This document shows positions 7,999 through 16,960 of a stretch of DNA of 64,000 nucleotides, one piece after another. Each line of letters begins with the position of its first letter. The stretch's first letter is position 1. Source of the DNA: Bacteroidota bacterium. Lineage in GTDB: Bacteria > Bacteroidota > Bacteroidia > Bacteroidales > Dysgonomonadaceae. The stretch lies in contig JAEWGM010000009.1 in NCBI GenBank assembly GCA_023388315.1, positions 1-64,000 of the forward strand. The letters run 5' to 3'. The position numbers and the translations under genes were made by a program. The notes below the pieces were generated by a model, which saw only the letters and a program-made list of their open reading frames with translations, did not search any database and was not told where the DNA came from.

Positions 7999-8445
7999 AT
8001 GGCAAGTTTATATATTTTACTCGGAATCATTGTTTTCTTTATCGCGGCGTTGTACATTTCTAACGCGGTACAGCGAAAAAAAGGAAACACGCAGGAGCGC
8101 GAAACGCTTCCGCCATCCATTGACCTGAGAACCAAGCAAGAAAGAGATACCGGTTGTTGCGGCGCCCACGAAGTGTGTGAAAGAGACAGCCTCATCGCTG
8201 CGTTTACGCCCGAACCCGAATATTTTGATGATGAGGAACTCGACCGGTACAAAATGCGTGACTCAGCAGATTATTCTCCGGAAGAGGTGGATGAGTTTCG
8301 TGAAGTGTTTTACTCTGTTCTCGATGAGGAAAAACCGCGTTGGATACGCAGCCTTCAAGTACGCGAAGTGGCGCTACCCGACCAAATGAAAGATGAAGTT
8401 TGCATGGTTGTAAACGATTTACGCGAACAAAAAATGCACGTTTAA
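7999..8445 (+). CDS. Conserved membrane-anchored protein with CCGAHEVC motif, function unknown
   Basis: A 148-residue protein with one N-terminal membrane helix (about residues 4-23) followed by an acidic cytoplasmic-type domain. The motif DTGCCGAHEVCERDSL (about residues 49-64) has three cysteines and a histidine in a short stretch, a plausible metal-binding site. The C-terminal part (PEEVDEFREVFYSVL, PRWIRSLQVREVALPDQM) is helical. I recall Bacteroidales homologues in the same place between aroA and a metal ABC permease, sometimes loosely labelled phospholipase; no phospholipase motif is visible. A role in metal handling is inference from position and cysteines only. Confidence 0.75.
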   Translation: MASLYILLGIIVFFIAALYISNAVQRKKGNTQERETLPPSIDLRTKQERDTGCCGAHEVCERDSLIAAFTPEPEYFDDEELDRYKMRDSADYSPEEVDEFREVFYSVLDEEKPRWIRSLQVREVALPDQMKDEVCMVVNDLREQKMHV

Positions 8446-8496
8446 CAATTATCCTGCGCCCGGCATCCATCACCAAGCATCTAATACACAACACCT

Positions 8497-9315
8497 ATGA
8501 ATATTCTGGAACTGTTTGATTACGCTTTTTTCCGCAACGCCGTGTTGGGAAGCCTGCTGGCAAGCATCGCCTGCGGCATTATCGGCACATATGTGGTTAC
8601 GCGGCGGTTGGTGTTTATCAGCGGTGGCATCACACATGCGTCGTTTGGTGGGTTGGGAATCGGCATTTATTTTTCGCTTCATCCCATTTTCTCGGCAATG
8701 GTGTTTTCCGTGCTTTCGGCGTTCGGCATCAAATGGCTTTCAGACAAACAAGGCGTGCGTGAAGATTCCGCCATCGCCGTTTTTTGGTCGTTGGGAATGG
8801 CCATCGGCATTATGCTCACATTCCTCACACCGGGTTTCGCGCCCAATTTATCGGAATACCTTTTCGGCAACATTCTCACCATCACACAAACCGATATTAT
8901 CGCGCTATTGCTGCTATCAGTGGCGCTGTTGCTATTTTTTGCTGCCAATTACCATGCCATCGTTTCGGTTTCCTTCGATCATCAGTTTGCCCAAACCCGA
9001 AGGGTAAAAACCAAAATCATTGAATATGTGATGATGCTTTTTATCGCCACCACCATTGTGTTGTGCATTCGTTTGGTGGGCATTGTGCTGCTGATGTCGC
9101 TCATTACTGTTCCGCAAATGACGGCCAACCTGTTCACGGTAAATTACTCTCGCATTATCGTTTTTTCCACCATCATCAGTTTTATTGGCTGCGTTGCCGG
9201 CCTGTTCTTATCGTATTATTTGAATGTGCCGTCGGGCGCGTTTATTATTTTTGTGTTGATTGTGCTATTTTTTGTGGGGAGAGGGGTGAAGGCGTTAGTA
9301 AACAGAAGAAAATAA
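8497..9315 (+). CDS. Metal ABC transporter permease (ZnuB/MntB family)
   Basis: A 272-residue inner-membrane permease of the ABC-3 family, which imports zinc or manganese. About eight hydrophobic helices are visible. Family blocks include VTRRLVFISGGITHASFGGLGIG (about residues 30-52), EDSAIAVFWSLGMAIGI (about 89-105) and RLVGIVLLMSLITVPQMTANL (about 192-212). No ATPase or binding-protein gene is adjacent, so partners must lie elsewhere. The kinase gene follows within 7 bases. Zinc versus manganese cannot be decided here. Confidence 0.92.
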   Translation: MNILELFDYAFFRNAVLGSLLASIACGIIGTYVVTRRLVFISGGITHASFGGLGIGIYFSLHPIFSAMVFSVLSAFGIKWLSDKQGVREDSAIAVFWSLGMAIGIMLTFLTPGFAPNLSEYLFGNILTITQTDIIALLLLSVALLLFFAANYHAIVSVSFDHQFAQTRRVKTKIIEYVMMLFIATTIVLCIRLVGIVLLMSLITVPQMTANLFTVNYSRIIVFSTIISFIGCVAGLFLSYYLNVPSGAFIIFVLIVLFFVGRGVKALVNRRK

Positions 9316-9322
9316 GTTGATT

Positions 9323-10174
9323 ATGAACAAAAAGCCTGTTATTATCGGCATCGGTGAAATGTTGTGGGATATATTGCCTACCGGAAAGAAAGCGGGTGGC
9401 GCGCCCATTAATTTTGTTTACCACGCGTCGCGGTCGGGAGCCGAAGGCTATGCCATCAGCGCCGTTGGAAACGATGCGCTGGGTGATGAAATAATGCGGG
9501 AAATTGAGAAAATTAAGGTCAATCACCTGATCGAAAAAGTGGATTATCCCACGGGAACGGTGCTGGTGGAACTCCGCGAAGGTATTCCCAATTACACCAT
9601 TGTGGAAGGCGTAGCGTGGGATTTTATACCGCTAACAGAGTCGATGCGCGAACTGGCGCAAAAAGCCGATGCGGTATGTTTTGGCACATTGGCGCAACGG
9701 TCAGAAAAATCGCGCGAAACCATTCAATCCATACTCTCCTTAGTACCCGAAAACGCTTACCGTATTCTGGATATCAATATCCGTCAGGATTATTATTCAA
9801 AAGAAGTTATTTTAAACTCCCTCCGAAATTGTAATATTTTTAAAGTCAACGACGAAGAATTAGTTTTACTGAAAGAACTATTTGAAAAACAACATCTTGA
9901 TGATGAAGAAATGTGTCGTTGGTTTGTAAAAGAATTTAACCTCCACTATCTAATCCTTACCGCCGGAGCCGATTACAGCCAAATTTTCACACCCGAAACA
10001 TCGTCACGCATACAAACACCGAAGGTGAAAGTTGTGGACACCGTTGGCGCAGGCGATTCGTTTACCGGTACGTTTATATCGGCTATTCTCGATGGGAAAC
10101 CGTTTGTTGAGGCACATCAAGCCGCGGTGGATAGAGCTGCGTTTGTGTGTACGCAAGCCGGGGCTTGGGTGTGA
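9323..10174 (+). CDS. PfkB family carbohydrate kinase (fructokinase-like)
   Basis: A 283-residue sugar kinase of the ribokinase/PfkB superfamily, most like fructokinases. The N-terminus has GIGEMLWDILPTGKKAGGAP (about residues 8-27) with the substrate Gly-Gly region. The C-terminal ATP/anion-hole signature VDTVGAGDSFTGTF (about 236-249) contains the catalytic Asp. The ATG at 9323 is preferred over an in-frame TTG six bases earlier. It lies 7 bases after the metal permease gene, yet no sugar transporter is near, so substrate is open. Confidence 0.92.
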   Translation: MNKKPVIIGIGEMLWDILPTGKKAGGAPINFVYHASRSGAEGYAISAVGNDALGDEIMREIEKIKVNHLIEKVDYPTGTVLVELREGIPNYTIVEGVAWDFIPLTESMRELAQKADAVCFGTLAQRSEKSRETIQSILSLVPENAYRILDINIRQDYYSKEVILNSLRNCNIFKVNDEELVLLKELFEKQHLDDEEMCRWFVKEFNLHYLILTAGADYSQIFTPETSSRIQTPKVKVVDTVGAGDSFTGTFISAILDGKPFVEAHQAAVDRAAFVCTQAGAWV

Positions 10175-10362
10175 CATTATTCTTGCAAAAAGGCTATAAA
10201 CCCGGCAAGAAAAACAATAAATCCCCGTTTTTTGAGTTAAATACAATAAGGTCTACACCAAAAACAAATTCGACTTACAACGCACAACTCAAACAACGTA
10301 GGAAATTGAATAACAGCAAGGTAATAAGGTTTTTTGATTTGCATTTGCCTTTTTTGCTAAGG

Positions 10363-13300
10363 TTGAGTGGGAAAAATAAGGCTGTCATTCTTATAAACGC
10401 GTTGTGCATTCTCTTCTTCACCGCCTGCTCCACTCGCAAAAACACGCCGGGCACGCGCGCGTATCACGAATTCACCACCCGATACAATGTTTACCATAAC
10501 GCCGAAGAAGCATACAACAATGCCCTGCAGAACCAATCGGAAAGCTACGAGGAGAATTATAGCGAATTGCTGCCGCTGTACCCGTTTACACGAATCACCA
10601 CTAAAACCCAGCCGGGTGGCGCTTTCGACGCGGTGATTGATAAAACCAACAAAGCAATACAGGAACATTCCATCGCCGCCAAGCCACGCCGCGACCCATC
10701 ACAACCGCAAACACAGGAGTACCGCGATTGGCTTCGCCAACAGGAATTCAATCCTTTCATCAAAAACGCGTGGCTATTGATGGGCAAAGCGCATGTGCAA
10801 AATCAGGATTACGAGCAGGCTTTAGCTGTTTTTTCGCAAATCATTCAGCTTTTTCGCACCGATACGGAACTTATTTCCGAAACGCAAATTTGGATGATGC
10901 GCGCCTACACCGAGTTGGAATGGTTTTACGACGCGGAAGATATGGCAACCATCCTTCGGTCACGAACGCTTTCAAAAGAACTGAACAGCTTGTTCACAGA
11001 GACTTACACTTACTATTTGCTTCGCAAAAAAGAGTACGCGGCGGCGCTTCCTCTTCTTCGGGAGACAATTTCGCAAGAAAAAAATGCGCAACAAAAACGT
11101 CGGTTGCAGTTTCTTTTGGGGCAAATCTATGCGCAATTGGGCGAAAACGAAAATGCTTTCCGGGCATTTGAAGCGGTGAAAAGCATCCGCGCACCACACG
11201 AAACCGCGCTAAATGCCACCATTCTACAATCCACCGTAGCGATGGGGAACGAACAGCGAACAATTGTTCAATCGCTGGAGAAAATGGCCAAAAGTGCAAA
11301 AAACAAAGAATTTACCGATAAAATCTATTTCGCCATCGGGAATGGTTACCTGCATCGCGCTGATACTACGAGTGCCATAAAAAACTACCGGCTGGCAGAA
11401 AGCGCCTCATCCTCAAACGGTTTGAACAAAGCCTTGGCGCAAGTTGCGCTGGGCGATATTTTCTTCAACCGCAAAGAGTATGTGCAAGCAGCGCCCCGAT
11501 ACAGCGGCGCTTTATCGGCTTTGCCGGAAACCAACGAACAGTACGCCCGCGTATCTTTTCGGGCGGATGTACTGCAAGAATTGGTTCCACATGTTGCAGC
11601 GGTGCAACAACAAGACAGTTTACAACATTTGGCCAAACTTCCTCACAATGAACAATTAAAGATTGTCCAAGCGCGCATTGAAGAATTGCGCAAAGCGGAA
11701 CGTGGCAAGGAGCGGGAAACTTATTTAGCGGAACAAGCACTCCAAGCGCCGCAACTCGCCCAACAAACGCCCACCGTTGCAGAATCTGCAGTGGCACTGG
11801 CAACCCGCACGGGCGAATCGGCATTTTATTTTTACAATCCTCCGCTGGTTTTGCAAGGAAAAAACGAATTCAAAAAAGTGTGGGGAAACCGGCAACTTCA
11901 AGATAATTGGCGAATTTCCGGCGCGCAAGGCTTGCCGGCTTCAAATCTTCAAACAGTGCAAACCGATAACGAAAAACAGGCTGATGATCAACCAGCTGTC
12001 AAAGAGAAAAAAGAAAAATCCACCAATCCTTACGAGCCGGAATTTTATTTGCAGCAACTTCCCACCACTCCCGATGAATTGGCGGCATCCAACAAGATTA
12101 TAGAAAATGGTTTGTTTGTTATGGGAGAAATTATTGCCCATCGGTTGCAAGATTTTGAATACGCCATCTCAATTTTCAATCGCCATTTGGCAGATTTCCC
12201 AAAAAGCAGTCGAACGCCCGATGTGTATCATCAACTCTATTTAATTTATTTTAGACTGGGAAATAACACGATGGCACAAGTTTACAAGCAGCGTTTAGTG
12301 CAAGAGTTTCCCGAGAATGAACTTTCCTTGGCCGTGCAAGCGCCCGATTTTGAGAAAACGCTTCGTAATTACGCGCAGATGCAAGAATCGATGTATCAAC
12401 AGGCGTTTCAGGCGTATCAAAACGGTAACACCGCATTGGTGCACAAGTTGTTTGAGGAATTTACAACCAAATTTCCCGATTCCGATTTTATGCCGCAGAT
12501 GCTGCTCTTAAACGCGTTGTCGTATGCGCAAGCCGGCGACGCTGAAAACACGCAGTTGTTTTTAGCCGAACTGTTGCAAAAACATCCTGACTCCGATGCC
12601 TCGCCATTGGCACAAAATATTATGGATGGCTTGTCGGAAGGCAAAACATTGGCCGCGAACGCTTCATTGGCAAGCAATATGGATTGGAGGAAACAAGCTG
12701 ACACACAAGAACATATCATAGAATCCGACACGATGACGTTTATTGCGAACAAGAATCTGCCCCACATTTATCTCCTCACCTTTCCACGCAATACAGTCAA
12801 TAAAAACAACCTGCTTTTTGCGGTGGCCAACTTCAATTTTTCCAATTTCCAACTTCGCACCTTCCCCATTTCGTTCATTCAGTTGGGCCGACTGGAAGCA
12901 TTGCAGGTTAAATCTTTTCGCTCTTACGAAGAAACAAGGCGATATGCCGATTTAATTCAATCGGATGAAGATTTTTTAAAAGATTTATCGGCGGAAGTGC
13001 TTCCCATCATCATTTCAGAAGATAATTTGACCATTGTGCAACAAGGAAAAGCGATAAGTGAATATGCCGATTTCCATCTGTCGCATATACAACCGGATAC
13101 ATTGCAGGCCTTGCAACCACAGGTTATTTCAAAAATTGAACCGATAAAAACAGAAGAAACAATCATTGAAAAACCGAAAATGGTTGTACCTTTGGAAGCG
13201 GAGGAAATCACGCCACCCGAAGAACAGCAAACTGTTGAAATTGAGCCCGTAAAACAAGATGAACGCGTAACACCGGAACAGCAAAAGAGCGAATTGGAGC

Positions 13301-13560
13301 GGAAAGAAGCCGAAGCGCTGCGTCAACAGCAAAGCGCCGAATCGCAAAAGAGCCGAGAAGAGATACTGCGTGAAAGGGAGCGCGAACGGCGAGAGAAAAT
13401 CAGAGAGCGAGAGCGTCAACTTAAAGAAAGGCAACGCCAACGCGATGCGGAATTGAAACAGCGAGAGCGCGAACGGGAACAAAAATTGAGAGAACAAGAG
13501 CGCCTTCGCCGACAAAAATTGCAAGAAAGGGAACGTGAACTCCGCAACCGAAACAGATAG
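10363..13560 (+). CDS. PorW/SprE-like TPR lipoprotein of the type IX secretion system
   Basis: A large periplasmic lipoprotein with tetratricopeptide repeats, resembling SprE (Flavobacterium gliding) and PorW (Porphyromonas). The signal ends in the lipobox LFFTAC, and the mature start CSTRKNTPGTRAYHEFTTRYNVYHN is the family hallmark. The frame is open from an ATG at 10147 inside the preceding kinase gene, but no ATG lies between that and the lipobox; the in-frame TTG at 10363 gives a 21-residue signal and about 1065 residues in total. TPR-like helices fill about residues 170-420 and again after 640. The last ~75 residues are a highly charged Arg/Glu coiled coil (RERERERREK type). No other T9SS genes are nearby. 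Confidence 0.85.
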   Translation: MSGKNKAVILINALCILFFTACSTRKNTPGTRAYHEFTTRYNVYHNAEEAYNNALQNQSESYEENYSELLPLYPFTRITTKTQPGGAFDAVIDKTNKAIQEHSIAAKPRRDPSQPQTQEYRDWLRQQEFNPFIKNAWLLMGKAHVQNQDYEQALAVFSQIIQLFRTDTELISETQIWMMRAYTELEWFYDAEDMATILRSRTLSKELNSLFTETYTYYLLRKKEYAAALPLLRETISQEKNAQQKRRLQFLLGQIYAQLGENENAFRAFEAVKSIRAPHETALNATILQSTVAMGNEQRTIVQSLEKMAKSAKNKEFTDKIYFAIGNGYLHRADTTSAIKNYRLAESASSSNGLNKALAQVALGDIFFNRKEYVQAAPRYSGALSALPETNEQYARVSFRADVLQELVPHVAAVQQQDSLQHLAKLPHNEQLKIVQARIEELRKAERGKERETYLAEQALQAPQLAQQTPTVAESAVALATRTGESAFYFYNPPLVLQGKNEFKKVWGNRQLQDNWRISGAQGLPASNLQTVQTDNEKQADDQPAVKEKKEKSTNPYEPEFYLQQLPTTPDELAASNKIIENGLFVMGEIIAHRLQDFEYAISIFNRHLADFPKSSRTPDVYHQLYLIYFRLGNNTMAQVYKQRLVQEFPENELSLAVQAPDFEKTLRNYAQMQESMYQQAFQAYQNGNTALVHKLFEEFTTKFPDSDFMPQMLLLNALSYAQAGDAENTQLFLAELLQKHPDSDASPLAQNIMDGLSEGKTLAANASLASNMDWRKQADTQEHIIESDTMTFIANKNLPHIYLLTFPRNTVNKNNLLFAVANFNFSNFQLRTFPISFIQLGRLEALQVKSFRSYEETRRYADLIQSDEDFLKDLSAEVLPIIISEDNLTIVQQGKAISEYADFHLSHIQPDTLQALQPQVISKIEPIKTEETIIEKPKMVVPLEAEEITPPEEQQTVEIEPVKQDERVTPEQQKSELERKEAEALRQQQSAESQKSREEILRERERERREKIRERERQLKERQRQRDAELKQREREREQKLREQERLRRQKLQERERELRNRNR

Positions 13561-13590
13561 AAATCAAAAACACCTTTTGGCAACGATAGT

Positions 13591-14175
13591 ATGAAAATTA
13601 TTTTCGCAACAAACAACCAACATAAACTAAAGGAAATCCGTGAAATTATCGGAGATAAAATAAACATTCAGAGCTTGGCAGATATTCATTGCCACGAAGA
13701 CATTCCTGAAACAGGCACCACGCTGCAAGAAAACGCATTACTCAAAGCACAATTTGTGAAAGATAACTTCGGGTTCGATTGTTTTGCCGAAGATACCGGC
13801 TTGGAAGTTGACGCGCTCCACGGCGCGCCCGGCGTGTATTCCGCGCGCTTTGCAGGTGAACATTGCTCTCCGCAAGACAATATGGAAAAATTGTTAAATG
13901 AATTGCAAGGAGAAAGCAACCGCAACGCGCGCTTCAAAACGGTTATCGCTTTGCTGCTGAACGGTGAAAAGCATTTTTTTGAAGGCGAAATATCCGGGCA
14001 AATTATCGCGGAAAAGCGTGGAACGCAAGGCTTTGGCTACGACCCCATTTTTGTGCCCAACGGCTTCTCCCAAACGTTTGCCGAGCTGGGCGACGATGTA
14101 AAAAACACCATCAGCCACAGGGCCATTGCCACACAAAAACTGGCGGATTTCTTGATGAAATTGTCTAATATCTAA
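13591..14175 (+). CDS. rdgB: Non-canonical purine NTP pyrophosphatase (RdgB/HAM1)
   Basis: A 194-residue cytoplasmic house-cleaning enzyme hydrolysing dITP, XTP and ITP to monophosphates. Family motifs are all present: ATNNQHKLKEI (about residues 5-15), AEDTGLEVDALHGAPGVYSARFAG (about 66-89), GYDPIFVPNGFSQTFAEL (about 149-166) and ISHRA (about 174-178). It begins 30 bases after the PorW-like gene and may share its transcript. A TCTAA repeat tract follows the stop. Confidence 0.96.
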   Translation: MKIIFATNNQHKLKEIREIIGDKINIQSLADIHCHEDIPETGTTLQENALLKAQFVKDNFGFDCFAEDTGLEVDALHGAPGVYSARFAGEHCSPQDNMEKLLNELQGESNRNARFKTVIALLLNGEKHFFEGEISGQIIAEKRGTQGFGYDPIFVPNGFSQTFAELGDDVKNTISHRAIATQKLADFLMKLSNI

Positions 14176-14206
14176 TGGCCTAATGCCTAATTATCTAATA
14201 TCTAAC
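14164..14206 (+). repeat. TCTAATATCTAA-type repeat tract after rdgB
   Basis: Degenerate units TCTAATATCTAA, CCTAATGCCTAA and TCTAATATCTAA follow each other, starting just inside the rdgB stop. The same motif recurs at three other intergenic places in the window. Confidence 0.6.
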
Positions 14207-14227
14207 GATTCAACCAACTTTTTTTCT

Positions 14228-14235
14228 TATCTTTG
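14228..14235 (+). promoter_or_regulatory. -7 promoter element of the oxidoreductase/AraC pair
   Basis: TATCTTTG, a perfect TAnnTTTG match, ends 25 bases before the ATG at 14261. Confidence 0.7.
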
Positions 14236-14260
14236 AAATCCCACTAAAAAAACAAACATT

Positions 14261-15322
14261 ATGTCATCACTCATTCGCACAGGAATTATAGGTTACGGCC
14301 TTTCGGGCAGGGTTTTTCACGCACCGTTTATTGATGTGTTGGAAGGCTATGAGCTCACCAAAATCAGCACCGCCAACCTCGACAGAATCAATCAGGTAAA
14401 AGAACGTTATCCTCAAACGGCGATTGTTCCCGATGGAAACGGCATCATTAACGATCCCGACATTGATTTGGTGTTGGTTACATCGCCCAACACCGACCAT
14501 TTTCGCTGGGCGCGCGAAGCATTGCTCGCCGGAAAGCACGTGGTTGTGGAAAAACCGTTTACCGTAACCGTTGCCGAAGCTGATGAGTTGATTGAAATTG
14601 CCAAAAAACAGCAAAAAATCCTCACCGTTTACCATAACCGTCGTTTTACGAGCGATACCAAAACGGTAAAAAAACTTCTCGACAGCGGATTGTTGGGCGA
14701 AGTAACCGATTACGAAACCCATTTCGATCGTTATCGTCCCGATCCTCGTCCCGGCGGCGCGTGGCGCGAAGACCCGCTTCCCGGCTCCGGAATTTTCTAC
14801 GATTTGGGGTCGCACCTTATTGACCAAGCGTTGTGGTTTTTCGGGATGCCGGATGCTGTTACCGCAAACATCGATTTCCGCCGCCCGTGGGCAAAAGCCG
14901 ACGACAACTTCGATGTGCGCCTCCACTACCCCACTTTCACCGCCACATTGAAATCGGGCACCATCTGCAAAATTCCCGGGCCAACGTATCAAATTCACGG
15001 AATGAACGGGTCGTTTATTAAATACGGGCTCGATGTGCAGGAAGCCACCGTGGATGGCGGCGCCATTCCGCAAGGAAAAGATTGGGGCCGTGAGCCCGAA
15101 AACATTTGGGGAACCATTAATGTGGATTACCAAGGCATTAAAATTCAGGGGAAGGTGGAAAGCGAACACGGCGATTATCGGGAATATTTTATCAACCTGC
15201 GCGATGCCATTTGGGGCAAAGCGGAAATTGCGGTGAAACCCGAAGAAGCGCGCGACGTGATGCGCATCATTGAATTGGCATTCCAAAGCAGTGAGCAGAA
15301 AAGAACCATGGAAGTAAAATAA
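14261..15322 (+). CDS. Gfo/Idh/MocA family NAD(P)-dependent oxidoreductase
   Basis: A 353-residue cytoplasmic dehydrogenase acting on sugars or sugar acids. The N-terminal Rossmann fold has GIIGYGLSGRVFHAPF (about residues 8-23). VEKPFTVTVAEADEL (about 97-111) contains the family Glu-Lys-Pro, Lys being the usual catalytic residue. GGAWREDPLPGSGIFYDLGSHLIDQ (about 165-189) carries the conserved D-x-G-x-H block of the C-terminal domain. It is similar to E. coli YdgJ-like oxidoreductases. An AraC regulator starts 4 bases later, suggesting a two-gene operon; the substrate is unknown. Confidence 0.93.
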   Translation: MSSLIRTGIIGYGLSGRVFHAPFIDVLEGYELTKISTANLDRINQVKERYPQTAIVPDGNGIINDPDIDLVLVTSPNTDHFRWAREALLAGKHVVVEKPFTVTVAEADELIEIAKKQQKILTVYHNRRFTSDTKTVKKLLDSGLLGEVTDYETHFDRYRPDPRPGGAWREDPLPGSGIFYDLGSHLIDQALWFFGMPDAVTANIDFRRPWAKADDNFDVRLHYPTFTATLKSGTICKIPGPTYQIHGMNGSFIKYGLDVQEATVDGGAIPQGKDWGREPENIWGTINVDYQGIKIQGKVESEHGDYREYFINLRDAIWGKAEIAVKPEEARDVMRIIELAFQSSEQKRTMEVK

Positions 15323-15326
15323 GCGA

Positions 15327-16157
15327 ATGAACAGCTCCTTGTTTCAACTCACGCAAAAAAAAGGAAAAGATTTCCTTCAACCCTACGTGTCGGCACAATA
15401 CCACATTTTGCTGTTTCGGGATGAAGGAAAATTTTCTGTTGATTTTACGGAATACACCTTTTCAGGAAACACCATTTTGTTTTTTACGCCATATCAAACT
15501 TTTCAATGGAAAGCGGCTGCTGATACCGATATTCACACTCTCACATTTCATGGCGATTTCTATTGCATTGAATACCACAAAAAAGAAGTCGCCTGCAACG
15601 GGCTGCTGTTCAACAATATTTACTTGTTTCCACACATCAGCGTATCGGATACCGATTTTGAGGAGTTTTTGTCGCTATTTCAAAAACTTGAAGCCGAAAC
15701 AACCACCCACATTGAGTTTTCCGATGCCATATTAAAGGCATACTTACAGCTTTTTTTGGCATTGTGCAGCCGCGAAAAGAAAAAGCAACTCACGGAAACG
15801 GAAACAGAAATCACCCACAACGAGGAAATGGCAGCCATTCAACAATTGATTGACACCCATTTTCTTACTGAAAGGAGCGCTTCGTTTTACGCGTCGCGAT
15901 TGGCATTGTCATCGAGCGCGTTCACCAAAAAAACCCGCCAGTTTTTCGGGAAAACGCCCACCCAACTCATCCAAGACCGCGTGGTGCTGGAAGCAAAAAA
16001 GTTGCTGCACCTCACCTACAAACCCATTAAGGAAATAGCCGCGGCATTAAATTTCGATGATGAATTTTATTTCAGCCGTTATTTCAAAAAAAATGTAGGC
16101 CTTTCGCCCACGCACTATCGAGACCAGGTGGGGATTTCCATTGTGGCCAAACAGTGA
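15327..16157 (+). CDS. AraC family transcriptional regulator
   Basis: A 276-residue regulator. The N-terminal ~150 residues look like a cupin sensor (DFTEYTFSGNTILFFTPYQTFQW). The C-terminal ~100 residues are a double helix-turn-helix: LTERSASFYASRLALSSSAFTKKTR and the AraC signature KPIKEIAAALNFDDEFYFSRYFKK followed by GLSPTHYRDQ. It lies 4 bases after the oxidoreductase gene, so it may respond to that enzyme's substrate or product (inference). Confidence 0.93.
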   Translation: MNSSLFQLTQKKGKDFLQPYVSAQYHILLFRDEGKFSVDFTEYTFSGNTILFFTPYQTFQWKAAADTDIHTLTFHGDFYCIEYHKKEVACNGLLFNNIYLFPHISVSDTDFEEFLSLFQKLEAETTTHIEFSDAILKAYLQLFLALCSREKKKQLTETETEITHNEEMAAIQQLIDTHFLTERSASFYASRLALSSSAFTKKTRQFFGKTPTQLIQDRVVLEAKKLLHLTYKPIKEIAAALNFDDEFYFSRYFKKNVGLSPTHYRDQVGISIVAKQ

Positions 16158-16362
16158 TAACAGCCACTAAGGCACAAAGACTCGAAGAAACTGTTTTAAT
16201 TTTTTAGAAACATCTGTTGTTATTGACATGAGTTCGGGATAAAAACACAACATCCAAACAATATAAACAATTGACAAACAATAAGTTAATAAGATCTTCA
16301 CTGTATTTTCTCCTTTTCTATTAAGGTTGGCTTGTGAAAATAAGTTTTTTCTAATTCCCAAA

Positions 16363-16662
16363 CACTATTGTCCGATAAAAAAAATAAAAAACAGCTCAAA
16401 AGTGTTTTTCATCGCTATTTCCACGTGTTTTCATTTTCCGTGCTTCTGTTTTTAACTTCGTAGAAGTTTTCCGTGCATAACCCCCAATTTTAATTGGGGG
16501 TAGCAAACGTGAAAGACGAATAAAAACTCTGTAAGAGTTTCCTTTAAAAAGATTGGGAAACTCTTACAGAGTTTATGCGTGGTATTTTTGCCATTCCCCC
16601 AATTAAAATTGGGGGTTATGCACAGAGTTGTCCTACGGACAAATTTTTATCGGATAACATTG
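16363..16662 (-). mobile_element. MITE-like element, copy 2, with 9 bp target duplication
   Basis: A 300 bp element, reverse-oriented to the copy at 4137-4434. Its ends are CACTATTGTCCGATAAAA (16363-16380) and, inverted, CAATGTTATCCGATAAAA (16645-16662). It is flanked by a perfect 9 bp repeat ATTCCCAAA (16354-16362 and 16663-16671). Internal hairpins match copy 1 in order: AACTTC-GTA-GAAGTT, CCCCCAATTTTAATTGGGGG, two AACTCT-type stems with GTA/TAC loops, CCCCCAATTAAAATTGGGGG and GTCC-TAC-GGAC. There is no coding capacity. Apart from the element and the promoter at 16915-16922, nothing is recognised in 16158-16960. Confidence 0.88.
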
Positions 16663-16914
16663 ATTCCCAAAACCTTATTTTAGAGGAATAAAGCTTAGTA
16701 GCACGGAATTACAAAGGGACAATCACCTTATTAGCTTATTTATCAATATAATAAATATATTCTTATATCGAAAACACGTTATTAATTAGGCAGTGCTTCA
16801 GTTTAGAAGACACCTTTGTCGTTTTTCTTTGCTCTTTGCTCTAATTTACCTTTCTTGGCAAAAAAATCCATTCACTATCTTTTTTTGTCCATTCTTTGCT
16901 TGTTTTTGCGTGTA

Positions 16915-16922
16915 TATCTTTG
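16915..16922 (+). promoter_or_regulatory. -7 promoter element of the DUF417 gene
   Basis: TATCTTTG, a perfect consensus match, lies 38 bases before the ATG at 16961. TTTG occurs at 16895-16898. The reading frame is open further upstream, but the promoter position argues for the ATG at 16961. Confidence 0.7.
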
Positions 16923-16960
16923 CATTATCAAAAAATTTATCATCTAAAATAGTGCAAAAA

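Noticed and set aside
14267..15286. 339-residue open frame antisense to the Gfo/Idh/MocA gene
   Set aside because: It lies wholly opposite a clearly conserved enzyme, has no family motif, and arises from GC-rich codons of the real gene.
16167..16361. 64-residue ORF on the minus strand after the AraC gene
   Set aside because: AT-rich spacer with no domain or promoter, ending at the MITE target duplication.
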